Assembly: GCF_023920705.1 (NCBI RefSeq) | Contig: NZ_CP094657.1 | Span: 3,720,001-3,784,000, forward strand | Direction of reading: 5' to 3' | Source: Acinetobacter sp. XS-4 | GTDB lineage: Bacteria > Pseudomonadota > Gammaproteobacteria > Pseudomonadales > Moraxellaceae | DNA: 64,000 nucleotides | Part shown: piece after piece, positions 1 through 9,311 of the stretch | Position numbering within the stretch: the stretch's first letter is position 1 | Layout of the letters: the number at the start of each line of letters is the position of its first letter | Program-made: the position numbers and the translations under genes | Notes under the pieces: generated by a model | Databases searched by the model: none | What the model was told of the DNA's origin: nothing | The model's input: only the letters and a program-made list of their open reading frames with translations

Positions 1-862
1 ATTCATGTTACGGGAACGTTTCCCTGGTGAAGAAGAACAACGTGCAATCTATCGTCAACAGTTAAGCCACTTCGCCAATAAACCTGTGGTAATGCGGACT
101 CTGGATATTGGTGCCGATAAAGACTTGCCTTACTTCAGTATTGAAGAAGAAAACTCGGCATTAGGATGGCGTGGTATTCGTTTCACACTCGATCATCCAG
201 AGATTTTTTCATCTCAAATTCGCGCCATGCTTAAAGCCAGTATTGGTTTAAATAATTTGCATATTTTATTGCCAATGGTGACTACAGTAAGTGAAGTCGA
301 AGAAGTACTTTATTTACTTGAGCGTGACTGGATTGCGGTGCAAGAAGAAGAGCAAGTTAAAATTACCAAGCCTAAAATTGGAATTATGGTTGAGGTGCCA
401 AGCGTATTGCTACAAATTGATGAGTTTGCTGAACTCGTCGATTTCTTCTCTGTAGGTTCAAACGACTTAACCCAATATTTACTTGCGGTTGATCGTAATA
501 ATCCACATGTGGCAAACGTTTACTCGCATTTCCACCCTTCTATTTTACGTGCTTTAACTCGCCTGGTTAAAGAATGCCATGATCACAAAAAACCAATCAG
601 TATTTGTGGTGAAATGGCCGGTGATCCATTATCGGCAATTTTACTCATGGCGATGGGCTTTAATACGCTTTCGATGAGTTCGAGTAACATTTTGCGAGTA
701 CGAAAAGCAATTTGTCATGTACCTATGACAGACGCACAAAAATTACTTGATGATGTTATGAAAATGAATAATCCGCTCATTGTGAAAAGCTGGCTTGAGT
801 ATTATTTTAAAACTCACGGCCTAGCCGACATGGTCAAATCAAATCGAATCGTAAATGTTTAA
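1..862 (+). CDS. ptsP: PTS-Ntr enzyme I (phosphoenolpyruvate-protein phosphotransferase PtsP), C-terminal part
   Basis: Partial gene: the reading frame is open through the left edge, so only about 286 C-terminal residues are present. The segment is the PEP-binding TIM-barrel half of enzyme I. Visible landmarks are the RTLDIGADK strand, the GWRGIR motif, the SVGSNDLTQY stretch and the catalytic CGEMAGDP cysteine loop. This domain takes phosphate from PEP; in the nitrogen-PTS it is passed to NPr and EIIA-Ntr in the cytoplasm for regulation rather than sugar uptake. PtsP rather than sugar-type PtsI is inferred, because the N-terminal GAF domain that would decide lies outside the window. A strong hairpin with a T run follows the stop. 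Confidence 0.85.
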   Translation, partial: FMLRERFPGEEEQRAIYRQQLSHFANKPVVMRTLDIGADKDLPYFSIEEENSALGWRGIRFTLDHPEIFSSQIRAMLKASIGLNNLHILLPMVTTVSEVEEVLYLLERDWIAVQEEEQVKITKPKIGIMVEVPSVLLQIDEFAELVDFFSVGSNDLTQYLLAVDRNNPHVANVYSHFHPSILRALTRLVKECHDHKKPISICGEMAGDPLSAILLMAMGFNTLSMSSSNILRVRKAICHVPMTDAQKLLDDVMKMNNPLIVKSWLEYYFKTHGLADMVKSNRIVNV

Positions 863-869
863 TATTTAA

Positions 870-898
870 AAAAAGGAGAGCAATGCTCTCCTTTTTCT
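870..898 (+). terminator. Rho-independent terminator of ptsP
   Basis: Perfect inverted repeat AAAAAGGAGAGCA/TGCTCTCCTTTTT starting 7 bases after the ptsP stop and ending in a T run. Confidence 0.85.
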
Positions 899-1378
899 TT
901 CAAATACCTTAATAAAACTAAATATAAATTTCTTTTCACTCTTACATATACCTTACTTTTTTAAACCAAACCTTAATCGGTTTTTTAAATTAATACTGAT
1001 AATTTAATCCATTTGAAAAATAAAACTTCTACTTCTACTATAGTTAAAGAGCGTTATTAAAAGATCTTAAGTTGTTCCAGCAATTGAAGAGGTAATTCTA
1101 TGCATCGTTATTTACAAGTTTCATCTTATTTTTCCTCTTGTTTTTTAACCTTCATACAGTAAATTGGAGGAATAACAATTAAAGGAATCTGATGCATTAT
1201 TAAATAAAAAATAATGAGGCGACATCTGAGTGAAAAGAATTTTTAAACGGTTTCTCTCATCATTTGCTCACCCATTTCTTTATTTGATAAACATGAGTTT
1301 TTAAACCAGAAGTCCAGGAAAATGAGCCCTACTACTTTATCAAGAGCTCAATAATTATTACCCAGAGAGAATATAACC
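899..1378. other. AT-rich intergenic region ahead of katG
   Basis: About 480 bp with no conventional gene. It holds one 20-codon ORF with a good ribosome binding site (1100-1162, listed separately). The katG upstream region must lie here. I looked for a full OxyR four-element site and did not find a convincing one. Confidence 0.5.
1100..1162 (+). CDS. possible 20-codon small ORF
   Basis: ATG at 1100 is preceded by AAGAGG (1087-1092) at normal spacing and reads MHRYLQVSSYFSSCFLTFIQ before TAA. The peptide is hydrophobic and contains one Cys and no charged residues beyond the N-terminal His-Arg. It lies 217 bp upstream of katG on the same strand. It could be a leader peptide, a small membrane peptide or chance; only the ribosome binding site favours translation. 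Confidence 0.2.
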   Translation: MHRYLQVSSYFSSCFLTFIQ

Positions 1379-3532
1379 ATGTCAGACGAATCAAAATGCC
1401 CTTTTTCAGGTCATACAAAACCGCAAGTAACGATCGGTGGTGGTACGCCTAGTTTACATTGGTGGCCAAAACAACTACGCGTTGACTTGCTGAATCAACA
1501 TTCAGAACGTTCTAATCCACTCGGTAAAGATTTTAATTATCGTCAAGAATTTCAAAAACTCGACTACTACACACTCAAAGCTGATATCAAAAATGTATTA
1601 ACCGATTCTCAAGATTGGTGGCCAGCCGATTGGGGAAATTATACAGGCTTATTTATTCGTTTAGCATGGCATGCTGCCGGCACATATCGTATGGGCGATG
1701 GTCGTGGTGGTGCTGGTCGCGGTCAGCAACGTTTTGCACCATTAAATAGTTGGCCTGACAATGCGAGCTTAGATAAAGCACGCCGCCTGCTGTGGCCCGT
1801 TAAACAAAAATATGGTCAAAAAATATCGTGGGCAGATTTATTTATTCTTGCCGGTAATATTGCGCTTGAGTCTTCTGGCTTCCGTACCTTTGGTTTTGGT
1901 GCAGGTCGTGAAGATGTGTGGGAACCAGACAACGATGTAAACTGGGGCGATGAAAAAGAATGGTTAGCTCACCGAAACTCTGAAGCATTGGAAGGCAGCA
2001 ATCTCGCTGCAACCGAAATGGGTCTAATTTATGTAAATCCTGAAGGCCCACAAGCCAGTGGTGATCCAAAATCGGCTGCACCGTTTATTCGTGCGACTTT
2101 TGGCAACATGGCAATGGATGACGAAGAAATTGTTGCATTGATTGCAGGTGGTCATACTTTAGGTAAAACCCACGGTGCTGCCTCTGCTGACCATGTTCAG
2201 GCTGATCCTGAAGGCGGGCCAATTGAACAGATGGGCTTGGGTTGGTCAAATAGCTTTGGTACAGGTGTTGGTAAAGACGCAATCACTTCTGGCTTAGAAG
2301 TCATTTGGTCACAAACGCCAACACAATGGAGCAATTACTTCTTTGAAAACTTATTCAAATACGAGTGGGTACAAGAACGTTCACCTGCTGGTGCAATTCA
2401 ATGGGTAGCAGCCGATGCCGAGGCGATCATCCCAGATCCATTCGATCCATCAATTAAACGTAAACCAACAATGCTTACTACAGATTTGACCTTACGTTTT
2501 GATCCTGAGTTTGAAAAAATCTCTCGTCGCTTCCATAACGACCCACAAGCCTTTGCCAATGCTTTTGCCCGTGCATGGTTCAAATTAACTCACCGCGATA
2601 TGGGTCCAAAAGCACGTTATTTAGGTCCTGAAGTTCCAGCTGAAGATTTAATTTGGCAAGATCCATTACCTGTTGCTAGTGTTGTACCATCAGCTACCAG
2701 CATTGCTGATGCAAAAGCAAAAATTGTTGCGCTAGGGCTATCGGCTGGCGAGTTGGTTTCTCTGGGTTGGGCTTCAGCGTCAACTTTCCGTGGTGGAGAC
2801 AAGCGTGGTGGAGCAAACGGCGCACGTATTGCTTTATCTCCACAACGTGATTGGGAGGTAAACCAAAAAGCAGTTACGACTTTAAGTAAAATTGAAGAAA
2901 TTAAAGCCTCAACTCAACTGTCATTAGCTGATCTAATTGTGCTAGCAGGTAACATTGGTGTAGAGCAAGCTGCTCAAGCGGCAGGTTTCAACATTAGCGT
3001 TCCATTTGCCTCTGGTCGTGTTGATGCATTACAAAGTCAAACTGATGTCGAATCGTTCCAATTGCTCCTCGGCCTTGCTGATGGTTTTAGAAACTGGAAA
3101 AAAGACGGAGTCAGCGCAGCAACTGAAGCATTATTAATTGATAAAGCACAACAACTGACTTTGACTGCACCTGAGTTAACCGCATTGATTGGTGGTCTAC
3201 GCGTACTGGGAACTAACTGGGATGGTTCGCAACACGGCGTATTCTCTCAGCAGGTTGGTGTCCTCAGCACAGACTTCTTTACGAACTTACTCGACATGTC
3301 TACTGTATGGGCACCTGTTGATTCAACAAGCGAAGTATTTGAAGGCAAAGACCGCAAAACAGGCACCGTAAAATTTACTGCAACACGCAATGATTTAGTG
3401 TTCGGTTCAAACTCAATATTGCGTGCACTAGTAGAGGTTTATGCTCAAGCAGATGGTAAAGAAAAATTTGTTCAAGACTTTGTAGCGGCATGGACTAAAG
3501 TCATGAACCTAGATCGTTTTGACTTAGCTTAA
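1379..3532 (+). CDS. katG: bifunctional catalase-peroxidase KatG
   Basis: 717 residues, normal length for KatG. It degrades hydrogen peroxide by haem-dependent catalase and peroxidase activities in the cytoplasm. The distal active site [11 protein letters not shown] gives Arg94, Trp97 and His98. Tyr218 (IYVNPEGP) and Met244 complete the Trp-Tyr-Met crosslink typical of the family, and the proximal haem ligand is His259 in [10 protein letters not shown]. The C-terminal half is the usual degenerate peroxidase repeat. The start [11 protein letters not shown] is preceded by a purine-rich AGAGAGAA. Monocistronic, closed by its own terminator. OxyR control is common for katG elsewhere but I could not verify a site here. 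Confidence 0.97.
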   Translation: MSDESKCPFSGHTKPQVTIGGGTPSLHWWPKQLRVDLLNQHSERSNPLGKDFNYRQEFQKLDYYTLKADIKNVLTDSQDWWPADWGNYTGLFIRLAWHAAGTYRMGDGRGGAGRGQQRFAPLNSWPDNASLDKARRLLWPVKQKYGQKISWADLFILAGNIALESSGFRTFGFGAGREDVWEPDNDVNWGDEKEWLAHRNSEALEGSNLAATEMGLIYVNPEGPQASGDPKSAAPFIRATFGNMAMDDEEIVALIAGGHTLGKTHGAASADHVQADPEGGPIEQMGLGWSNSFGTGVGKDAITSGLEVIWSQTPTQWSNYFFENLFKYEWVQERSPAGAIQWVAADAEAIIPDPFDPSIKRKPTMLTTDLTLRFDPEFEKISRRFHNDPQAFANAFARAWFKLTHRDMGPKARYLGPEVPAEDLIWQDPLPVASVVPSATSIADAKAKIVALGLSAGELVSLGWASASTFRGGDKRGGANGARIALSPQRDWEVNQKAVTTLSKIEEIKASTQLSLADLIVLAGNIGVEQAAQAAGFNISVPFASGRVDALQSQTDVESFQLLLGLADGFRNWKKDGVSAATEALLIDKAQQLTLTAPELTALIGGLRVLGTNWDGSQHGVFSQQVGVLSTDFFTNLLDMSTVWAPVDSTSEVFEGKDRKTGTVKFTATRNDLVFGSNSILRALVEVYAQADGKEKFVQDFVAAWTKVMNLDRFDLA

Positions 3533-3550
3533 TTTAAGTCAAAATCATAA

Positions 3551-3581
3551 AAGCCAGTTCAAATTGAACTGGCTTTTTTTC
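3551..3581 (+). terminator. Rho-independent terminator of katG
   Basis: AAGCCAGTTCAA/TTGAACTGGCTT stem with a one-base loop, followed by a T run, 18 bases after the katG stop. Confidence 0.85.
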
Positions 3582-3603
3582 TTAAATATAAAGTGATGTA
3601 CTT

Positions 3604-4656
3604 TTACACAGTCAATTTATGTCCTTCTCGAATGCAATAAAAAGGATTCGCAAGTTTCGATGAAGCTTTAATCGCCTGTCCCAATGCATGTTCAGGATCT
3701 TCTCGGTCTTCGTCGGTCAACTGGAAAGTTCGATAATGAATCGCAAGAGAACGATGAGCTTGTAAATCTAAATGCGCATGCACAGCATCTTGAGGGTTCA
3801 TATGAACATAACTCATTAACTTGCGAGGTTCATAAGCTCCGATTGGAAGCAATGCAACACGTGGTGCGCCATAACGCGTATGGATTTGCTTAAAATGCCC
3901 CGCATAACCCGTATCACCAGCAAAAAAACAATGGCCTGTTTTAGCTACAACCGAAAAGCCGCCCCAGAGCGCTTTATTCTGGTCGCGTAGACCGCGACCG
4001 GAGCCATGCTGTGCAGGTGTATAGATTATTCTTAATTCGTGATATGGAATTTCTTGCCACCAATCCATCTCGATCACATGAAACTCTTTGGGTAAATAAA
4101 AGCCATTCCCGAGTCCAGTGTAAATCGGCATTGCAAATTTCTTATGCAGCCACTCAAGCGTAGCCAAATCCATGTGATCATAATGATTATGGCTGAGTAG
4201 AACACCATGAATCGTCGGCAATTGTTCTAATGCAAAACCTGCTGGACACACACGGCGAGGTCCACGACCCTGTGAAGGGCTTGCATAATCACACCATACA
4301 GGATCGGTAATAAAGTTATAAGGCCCGATCTGAATCAATACCGTTGCATGCCCAACAAACCAAACTTGCCAATCATCTAAATCCGCCTGAGGACGATTTT
4401 GGGGCAATGCCACAGCTGTATTTACACGGGTATCGTATTCATTTTGAATATCAACGTTCCATGTAAAAGACTCACGCGTAACTAACCAACGTAATAGCTC
4501 TTTTGAGCCTCTAGCCGGCGATTTAGGCTGTTGGTTATAAAAACGTGTATCAGATTCACGCCCTGACTCGGGATGATAAAAAGGAGGTTTTATCCATGTA
4601 TGCGTCCAACAGGACTGAGTCGGCAATTGATATGTTAATGTCGGCTTGTCTTTCAT
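3604..4656 (-). CDS. MBL-fold metallo-hydrolase (UlaG/NAPE-PLD-like)
   Basis: 350 residues of metallo-beta-lactamase fold. The zinc signature HNHYDH is near residue 155, with further ligands suggested by the QHGSGRG and FAGDTGYAGHF stretches. A long N-terminal segment before the VWFVGHATVLIQ strand resembles the NAPE-PLD/RomA/UlaG branch rather than glyoxalase II or beta-lactamases. No signal peptide is evident, so it is probably cytoplasmic. The substrate cannot be told from sequence; relatives hydrolyse phosphodiesters or lactones. It converges with katG and has no operon partner. Confidence 0.8.
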   Translation of the reverse strand: MKDKPTLTYQLPTQSCWTHTWIKPPFYHPESGRESDTRFYNQQPKSPARGSKELLRWLVTRESFTWNVDIQNEYDTRVNTAVALPQNRPQADLDDWQVWFVGHATVLIQIGPYNFITDPVWCDYASPSQGRGPRRVCPAGFALEQLPTIHGVLLSHNHYDHMDLATLEWLHKKFAMPIYTGLGNGFYLPKEFHVIEMDWWQEIPYHELRIIYTPAQHGSGRGLRDQNKALWGGFSVVAKTGHCFFAGDTGYAGHFKQIHTRYGAPRVALLPIGAYEPRKLMSYVHMNPQDAVHAHLDLQAHRSLAIHYRTFQLTDEDREDPEHALGQAIKASSKLANPFYCIREGHKLTV

Positions 4657-5314
4657 GGGCTTTTCTATGTTTTAGCATCGGCAGAATGGATGTGTTCAGG
4701 TTTCTATCTTAACAATTAAAACAAATTAAGCTATGGCACTTACACTTATTTATCATATAAATATCCCTTTTATTGTAGTCGTAGCCAACATAAGTTGAAT
4801 TAGATTGCCATAAAAAATACATAGATGTGTTGGGTTTATGCGTCGATAATTACCATTCTTATTAAGAGCACTTGCATAACATAACAATCATTAGTCACGT
4901 GAAATGGCCAGAGAGTTACTCAATGTTGCCTTGGGAGGTCTTACTTTTCTAACTAAAAATATTTTGACAGCTTACTAGAACAAAATTTTTAGTAACACTT
5001 ACAGCTGATTCATTCTGACAGAATTTATATTTTATAATATTAATGTACTCTTCTTCATTTTTGCATAATATGAGAATCTCCAACATTAATATTTAAAACA
5101 TTTAAATATTTCTTTGATTAAGTAAAAATAATGTATTTAATCTCTAATAATTAATATATTTTATGAATTACTAGAACTTATATTTATATATTAAATGTTT
5201 AATGAAAATTAAAATTCCATTTATTTTATAAATACCTAAAGTACCTTCACGCTATATCCCTTTATGCTTTATACTTCACACAAATCATAGTAAGACATTT
5301 TTTGGATTAGTCTT
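4657..5314. other. very AT-rich 658-bp intergenic region
   Basis: No supported gene. GC drops to roughly 10-13 percent between about 5100 and 5220. A TTGACA hexamer at 4964-4969 is followed at once by an inverted repeat TTACTA-N12-TAGTAA (4972-4995), which resembles a promoter with an operator, but no gene follows for 320 bp. It may hold the LysR gene's own control region, a decayed gene or a small RNA start. Confidence 0.4.
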
Positions 5315-6220
5315 ATGGAACTACGCCATCTCCGATATTTCATTACCGTTGCTGAAGAATTAAATTTTAGTAAAGCCGCTCTTAAACTTTTTACAGCACA
5401 ACCCTCCCTTAGCCAACAGATTAAAGATTTAGAAGAAGATGTTGGAGTACGACTTTTAAATCGCACTAAACGTAAAGTTGAGTTAACCGAAGAAGGTGTC
5501 GTCTTTTTAGAACATGCTCGTCTCACCCTTGCTCAAGCTGAAAAAGCAGTTGCTCTGGCACGACAGGTTTCTAAGGCTAAGCAGCAACTGTTACGTATTG
5601 GTTTTGTCCCCATTGCAGAAATGAAAATTTTCCCTTACGTTCTTCCTAATCTGCGATTACAGCACCCCGATCTCATCATTGAACTATCTAACCTAAACAA
5701 TACTGAACAACTTAAATCCTTAAAAAAAGGTGAGTTAGACATTACCTTTACTCGAGAAAATACAGATACCGATGAGATCCAAAGCCAATTTGTTTTGACT
5801 GAACCTCTGATTTTTTTACTCCCAAAGAATCATCCACTTACTCAGTATGACCGAATTCCTGTCCATGCCTTACAAGGTGTTGACTTTATTATCCCTGCTG
5901 CCGAGCAGTCACAAACATTACATAACACTATTTTAGACTTTGCCAAAACTCACAATATTGACCTGAATATTGTCCAAAAAGCAGATAGCATGTTATTTAA
6001 TATTAACTCTATTGGCTCTGGATTAGGTTGTACAATTTTACCTGCCTACGTTGCACCTTTAGGAATCAAAAATACAGTAGTTCGCCCGCTCGATATCGAG
6101 TTACCAACATTGGATTTATTCGTAAATTACCGTAAAAACTCACAGTCTTTAGGCGTCCAAAAATTCATTGACCAACTCACTAAAGTATTTCATCTGGATA
6201 AAAACTTAAATCACACTTAA
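5315..6220 (+). CDS. LysR-family transcriptional regulator (BenM/CatM-like subgroup)
   Basis: 301 residues. The N-terminal winged helix (MELRHLRYFITVAEELNFSK...QPSLSQQIKDLEEDVGVRL) and the periplasmic-binding-like effector domain from about residue 90 are complete. The opening MELRHLRYF and overall length resemble the BenM/CatM branch that senses aromatic catabolites, but the target is unknown. No divergent gene lies next to it, unusual for LysR regulators, so its target may be the DUF1345 gene downstream or distant. It lies in strikingly AT-rich DNA, which could mean transfer or decay of a former divergent partner. Confidence 0.88.
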   Translation: MELRHLRYFITVAEELNFSKAALKLFTAQPSLSQQIKDLEEDVGVRLLNRTKRKVELTEEGVVFLEHARLTLAQAEKAVALARQVSKAKQQLLRIGFVPIAEMKIFPYVLPNLRLQHPDLIIELSNLNNTEQLKSLKKGELDITFTRENTDTDEIQSQFVLTEPLIFLLPKNHPLTQYDRIPVHALQGVDFIIPAAEQSQTLHNTILDFAKTHNIDLNIVQKADSMLFNINSIGSGLGCTILPAYVAPLGIKNTVVRPLDIELPTLDLFVNYRKNSQSLGVQKFIDQLTKVFHLDKNLNHT

Positions 6221-6264
6221 TCAAGAAAGCTATATTTTATTTTAAAGCTATGATTAATAAGAAC

Positions 6265-6310
6265 ACCTTTGTAAAAGGTATGAGTAAATAATATTTTTTA
6301 TTTACTTTAT
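6265..6310 (+). terminator. weak hairpins after the LysR gene
   Basis: Two successive hairpins, ACCTTT-gta-AAAGGT (6265-6279) and AGTAAATA-N8-TATTTACT (6283-6306), lie about 45-85 bp past the stop. They are AT-rich with only a poor T run, so termination is tentative. Confidence 0.35.
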
Positions 6311-6485
6311 ACTTTTTATAAACAGTTTAGCCTGTACTTTGTTCTATTTTATCTAATCGGCAAAAGAAAATATCTCTTAAATACAATTTAAAATCTCGGA
6401 ATAAAAACCATATAAAACTGGATATTATTTTAACCATTTAATAAAAAATAATATATTTTCTAGCTAGTAAAAGGAGATTAGGAAA

Positions 6486-7163
6486 ATGGTTGCAGTATTT
6501 CAACATCTTGGACGTAGTGTACTAAACCGCCCTCATTTCTTTATTGCTTTATTCATGGGATTTATTACAGCAACTATTCTGACATGGTTAACCTCATGGA
6601 AATGGTCAACTGTTTTATTAGTCAGCTGGAATACTTCCATTAGTATATATTTACTACATGTTTGGCAGCTCATGAAAAGTGCTGATCATTCACAAATGCA
6701 GCAGCAAGCCCAAAAACAAGACGAAAGCAAATGGGTCATTATGCTGATTGTTTTATTGGCTCTAACCATGTGCCTAGTTGCTATTTTAATACAGCTCTCA
6801 CAGCTTCCTTCTGAGCATTCTGCAAAGTTAGGACACGTCGCTTTAGCTTTACTCACCATTGTTTCTGCATGGCTTTTTATGCATACCGTTTTTGCTCTAC
6901 ATTATGCTCATGATTTTTACATGGCTTTATCTAGAAATGAAGAAAACGGTGGTTTAGATTTCCCAGGAACAAAACAGCCCACCTACCCTGATTTTCTATA
7001 TTTTAGTTATATCATTGGGACTTCTGCTCAAACTGCCGATGTTTCGATAACCACCAAACATATGCGTCTTTTAAACTTATTTCACGCAGTGTTATCTTTT
7101 GGGTTTAATACCACCATTTTAGCGATCTGTATTAACGTTGCTGCTGGCTTTATTACTAACTAA
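6486..7163 (+). CDS. DUF1345 integral membrane protein
   Basis: 225 residues with about five to six hydrophobic helices (roughly residues 15-60, 80-103, 115-140, 195-222). The patterns LSRNEENGGLDFPG and YPDFLYFSYIIGTSAQTADVSIT are typical of DUF1345, an inner-membrane family of unknown function; the latter resembles ion-channel pore segments. AAGGAG at 6471-6476 supports the ATG. It is downstream of, and codirectional with, the LysR gene, but 265 bp of AT-rich DNA separates them, so cotranscription is doubtful. Confidence 0.85.
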   Translation: MVAVFQHLGRSVLNRPHFFIALFMGFITATILTWLTSWKWSTVLLVSWNTSISIYLLHVWQLMKSADHSQMQQQAQKQDESKWVIMLIVLLALTMCLVAILIQLSQLPSEHSAKLGHVALALLTIVSAWLFMHTVFALHYAHDFYMALSRNEENGGLDFPGTKQPTYPDFLYFSYIIGTSAQTADVSITTKHMRLLNLFHAVLSFGFNTTILAICINVAAGFITN

Positions 7164-7181
7164 AACTTGTATTTAAAAAAT

Positions 7182-7207
7182 AAAAAAAGTCACCCAAATG
7201 GGTGACT
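7182..7207 (-). terminator. terminator of the GST gene
   Basis: AGTCACCC-AAAT-GGGTGACT stem. Read on the minus strand it ends in seven T, just after the GST stop at 7223. It may also slow plus-strand transcripts from the DUF1345 gene. Confidence 0.75.
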
Positions 7208-7222
7208 CTGAACAGCATAGGT

Positions 7223-7828
7223 TTACAACAATGAACCCATAGTGCTTTGTTTTAAGCCTTCGCGTAGTTTGATAGTTTCAACATAACGCGTAATGGCAGG
7301 ATGGGATTCAATCGCACCCATTTTCAATTGCCATAACAGCATTGCTCCGACACTTACATCTGCAGCAGTAAATTGTTCGCCACACACATACGGATTTGCT
7401 TCACTAAGCCCTAGTACTAAAGCTTTGTAAGCATCGTTGTAATCACCATAACCCACAAACATTTTTTGCTCAGGCGACACATCTATTCCGAGAGCTTTAT
7501 CAACACCAGCAGCTTCCCATGGACCTGCCATCACAAATAACCAGCGATAGTACAAACCACGTTTAGGATCATCTAGTGCAGGAGCTAATCCCTTATCGAA
7601 AAATTTATCAGCCAGATAAGCACAGATTGCACCTAACTCATAAATCACGACATCACCATCTACCAATACTGGCACTTTCCCAAAAGGGTTAATTTTTAGA
7701 TATTCTGGTGTTTTCATTTCAGTCTTGTATTCGACTTCAATACGTTCACACTCAACACCTAATTCGACTAAAAGCCAGTCGATCACAACACCACGTGATT
7801 CTTTGTTAGTATAAAGTTTAAGGCTCAT
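7223..7828 (-). CDS. glutathione S-transferase family protein
   Basis: 201 residues. The N-terminal thioredoxin-like domain (MSLKLYTNKESRGVVIDWLLVELG) includes the cis-Pro element NPFGKVPVLVDGD and the glutathione gamma-glutamyl contact near YELGAICAYLA. The alpha-helical C-terminal domain (about 85-200) contains the N-capping-box-like FTAADVSVGAML. Likely cytosolic conjugation or reduction with glutathione; substrate unknown. The WYL regulator immediately upstream on the same strand (about 50 bp) may control or be cotranscribed with it. Confidence 0.88.
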   Translation of the reverse strand: MSLKLYTNKESRGVVIDWLLVELGVECERIEVEYKTEMKTPEYLKINPFGKVPVLVDGDVVIYELGAICAYLADKFFDKGLAPALDDPKRGLYYRWLFVMAGPWEAAGVDKALGIDVSPEQKMFVGYGDYNDAYKALVLGLSEANPYVCGEQFTAADVSVGAMLLWQLKMGAIESHPAITRYVETIKLREGLKQSTMGSLL

Positions 7829-7877
7829 TTTTATGGCTCCTTGTTTATCTTGGAACCTAGTCTACAAAACCTCTTTG

Positions 7878-8570
7878 TCAGTTTTTGTCAGTAGTCTGCG
7901 ATTCTTGTGCCCACCACTGTTGAAATAGTTGTTGCTTAAATGATGGATATAATTCTTGGCTTAAACTCAGCTGTTGAATACGGTCGATTCTAAAATGTCT
8001 AAAATCCTGCCTGAGTTCACACCATGCAGCCAACACAATTTTGTCGTTAAAATATCCCAAGGCAAAAGGCCACAAGGTTCGGACACTACTTCGTTGCTGT
8101 TCATCATGATAATGCATCGAAATTTTGACTTGCTGGCGAATAGCTAAACGTACTTGTTCGACTTGATTTTCATCGACAGGCAGCCATGTATTAAATGCTC
8201 TTAAAGTCGTTTGCTGCAACAAATATTGCCGATGTTCAGGCAAAACAGAATTCAATTTAGCCAATATTGATGTAGATGCTGATTGTAACGCTTGATCTGG
8301 CACACTCTTCAACCAATACAACGCCAAAAAAATAGCTTCGACTTCATTTTCATTGAGTGTCATTGGTGGCAGTACAATATCTTCTTTCAGCTGAAAACCT
8401 ATACCTGCCGATGCCTCAATGGCTACCCCTTGTTCACGTAAACTATCGATATCCCGATAGATACTTCGGACACTAATTCCAAGACGCTCAGCGAGAACTT
8501 GTGCGGTGATTGGGTAACGCGCTTCGCGAAGTTGTTGTAAAAGATTTAATAGACGAATAGAACGACTCAT
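7878..8570 (-). CDS. YafY-type HTH/WYL transcriptional regulator
   Basis: 230 residues. The N-terminal DeoR-like helix-turn-helix (RLLNLLQQLREARYPITAQVLAERLGISVRSIYRDIDSL) is characteristic of the YafY group. It is followed by a WYL-type ligand-sensing domain (about residues 135-215, with WPFALGYFNDKIVLAAWCELRQDFRHFRIDRI). WYL domains often bind nucleic acid or nucleotides and regulate stress or defence genes. Here it sits directly upstream of the GST gene in the same direction, so that gene is the likely target or partner. The target site is not identified. Confidence 0.88.
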   Translation of the reverse strand: MSRSIRLLNLLQQLREARYPITAQVLAERLGISVRSIYRDIDSLREQGVAIEASAGIGFQLKEDIVLPPMTLNENEVEAIFLALYWLKSVPDQALQSASTSILAKLNSVLPEHRQYLLQQTTLRAFNTWLPVDENQVEQVRLAIRQQVKISMHYHDEQQRSSVRTLWPFALGYFNDKIVLAAWCELRQDFRHFRIDRIQQLSLSQELYPSFKQQLFQQWWAQESQTTDKN

Positions 8571-8601
8571 TTTTCTCTTCTTATTGTTTTTAAATTTGAA
8601 T

Positions 8602-8623
8602 AAGGGGGAATTATATCCCCCTT
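8602..8623 (-). terminator. candidate terminator of the rluC-HAD transcript
   Basis: AAGGGGGA-N6-TCCCCCTT inverted repeat just beyond the HAD stop (minus strand). The downstream run is only TTATTCAAATTT, so efficiency is uncertain. Confidence 0.45.
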
Positions 8624-8636
8624 GTACTGCTTTAAA

Positions 8637-9311
8637 TTAAACTAGATCTACAGCAGGTAACTGAGCATAACCCTTTAAGAAATGATGAAGCTCTTGAACA
8701 TCTTTGGCAATGGTTAAAGGCTGGAACTGTTGTAGCACTTCAACCGAATGCACGCCATAGCCAACACCAATACGCGGCATGTTTAACCGCTGAGCCATCT
8801 CAAGATCATAGCTACTATCACCAATCATTACCGCACGTTCAACACTCACACCAGTGACTGTTAATATCTCTTGCAACATGAGTGGATCTGGTTTCGATCG
8901 AGTTTCATTGGCCGCTCGAGTCACATCAAAAAGATGAGTACTCTGTGTTTTTGCGATTACACGATCTAGCCCACGACGGTTTTTACCCGTCGCGACTGCA
9001 AGTTTTAAACCTTGCGCTTTTAAATCATGTAAAAGCTCAGCAACACCATCGAACCATGCATCATTTGTAGAGTTAGCAATATAGTGATCACCATATGCTT
9101 TTAAAATTGAGTCATGTAACTCAGGTGCTTCTGGAAATAGGGTTTGCATAACTTCAGGCAAGCCTAAACCAATAATACTTTTTGCTGCTTCATCGGTTAA
9201 AGGCAATTCATGTTGTTCTGCAGCATGTTGCAAGCTAGCAACAATCTGTCCAACAGAGTTATATAAAGTCCCATCCCAGTCGAAAATAACTAATTCGGTT
9301 TTTAGACTCAT
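8637..9311 (-). CDS. HAD-IA family hydrolase (phosphoglycolate-phosphatase-like)
   Basis: 224 residues with all HAD motifs: DWDGTLYNS (nucleophile and acid/base Asp) near residue 10, the ATGKNRRGL Thr motif near 108, Lys in TRSKPDPLM, and the acidic GDSSYDLEMA near 167. The cap between motifs I and II is the small alpha-helical C1 type of phosphoglycolate phosphatases. The start overlaps the rluC stop (ATGA at 9308-9311), so it is translationally coupled to rluC, an arrangement I recall from Pseudomonas as well. The substrate is probably a small sugar phosphate; not proven. Confidence 0.9.
   Translation of the reverse strand: MSLKTELVIFDWDGTLYNSVGQIVASLQHAAEQHELPLTDEAAKSIIGLGLPEVMQTLFPEAPELHDSILKAYGDHYIANSTNDAWFDGVAELLHDLKAQGLKLAVATGKNRRGLDRVIAKTQSTHLFDVTRAANETRSKPDPLMLQEILTVTGVSVERAVMIGDSSYDLEMAQRLNMPRIGVGYGVHSVEVLQQFQPLTIAKDVQELHHFLKGYAQLPAVDLV

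Noticed and set aside
1261-1378. OxyR operator ahead of katG
   Set aside because: I could not fit the four spaced ATAG/CTAT elements; naming one would be guesswork.
1842-2802. Several minus-strand ORFs inside katG
   Set aside because: Shadows of the strongly coding katG frame; no start signals or family resemblance.
5269-5526. Minus-strand ORF overlapping the start of the LysR gene
   Set aside because: It overlaps the conserved winged-helix sequence of LysR, whose frame is clearly real.
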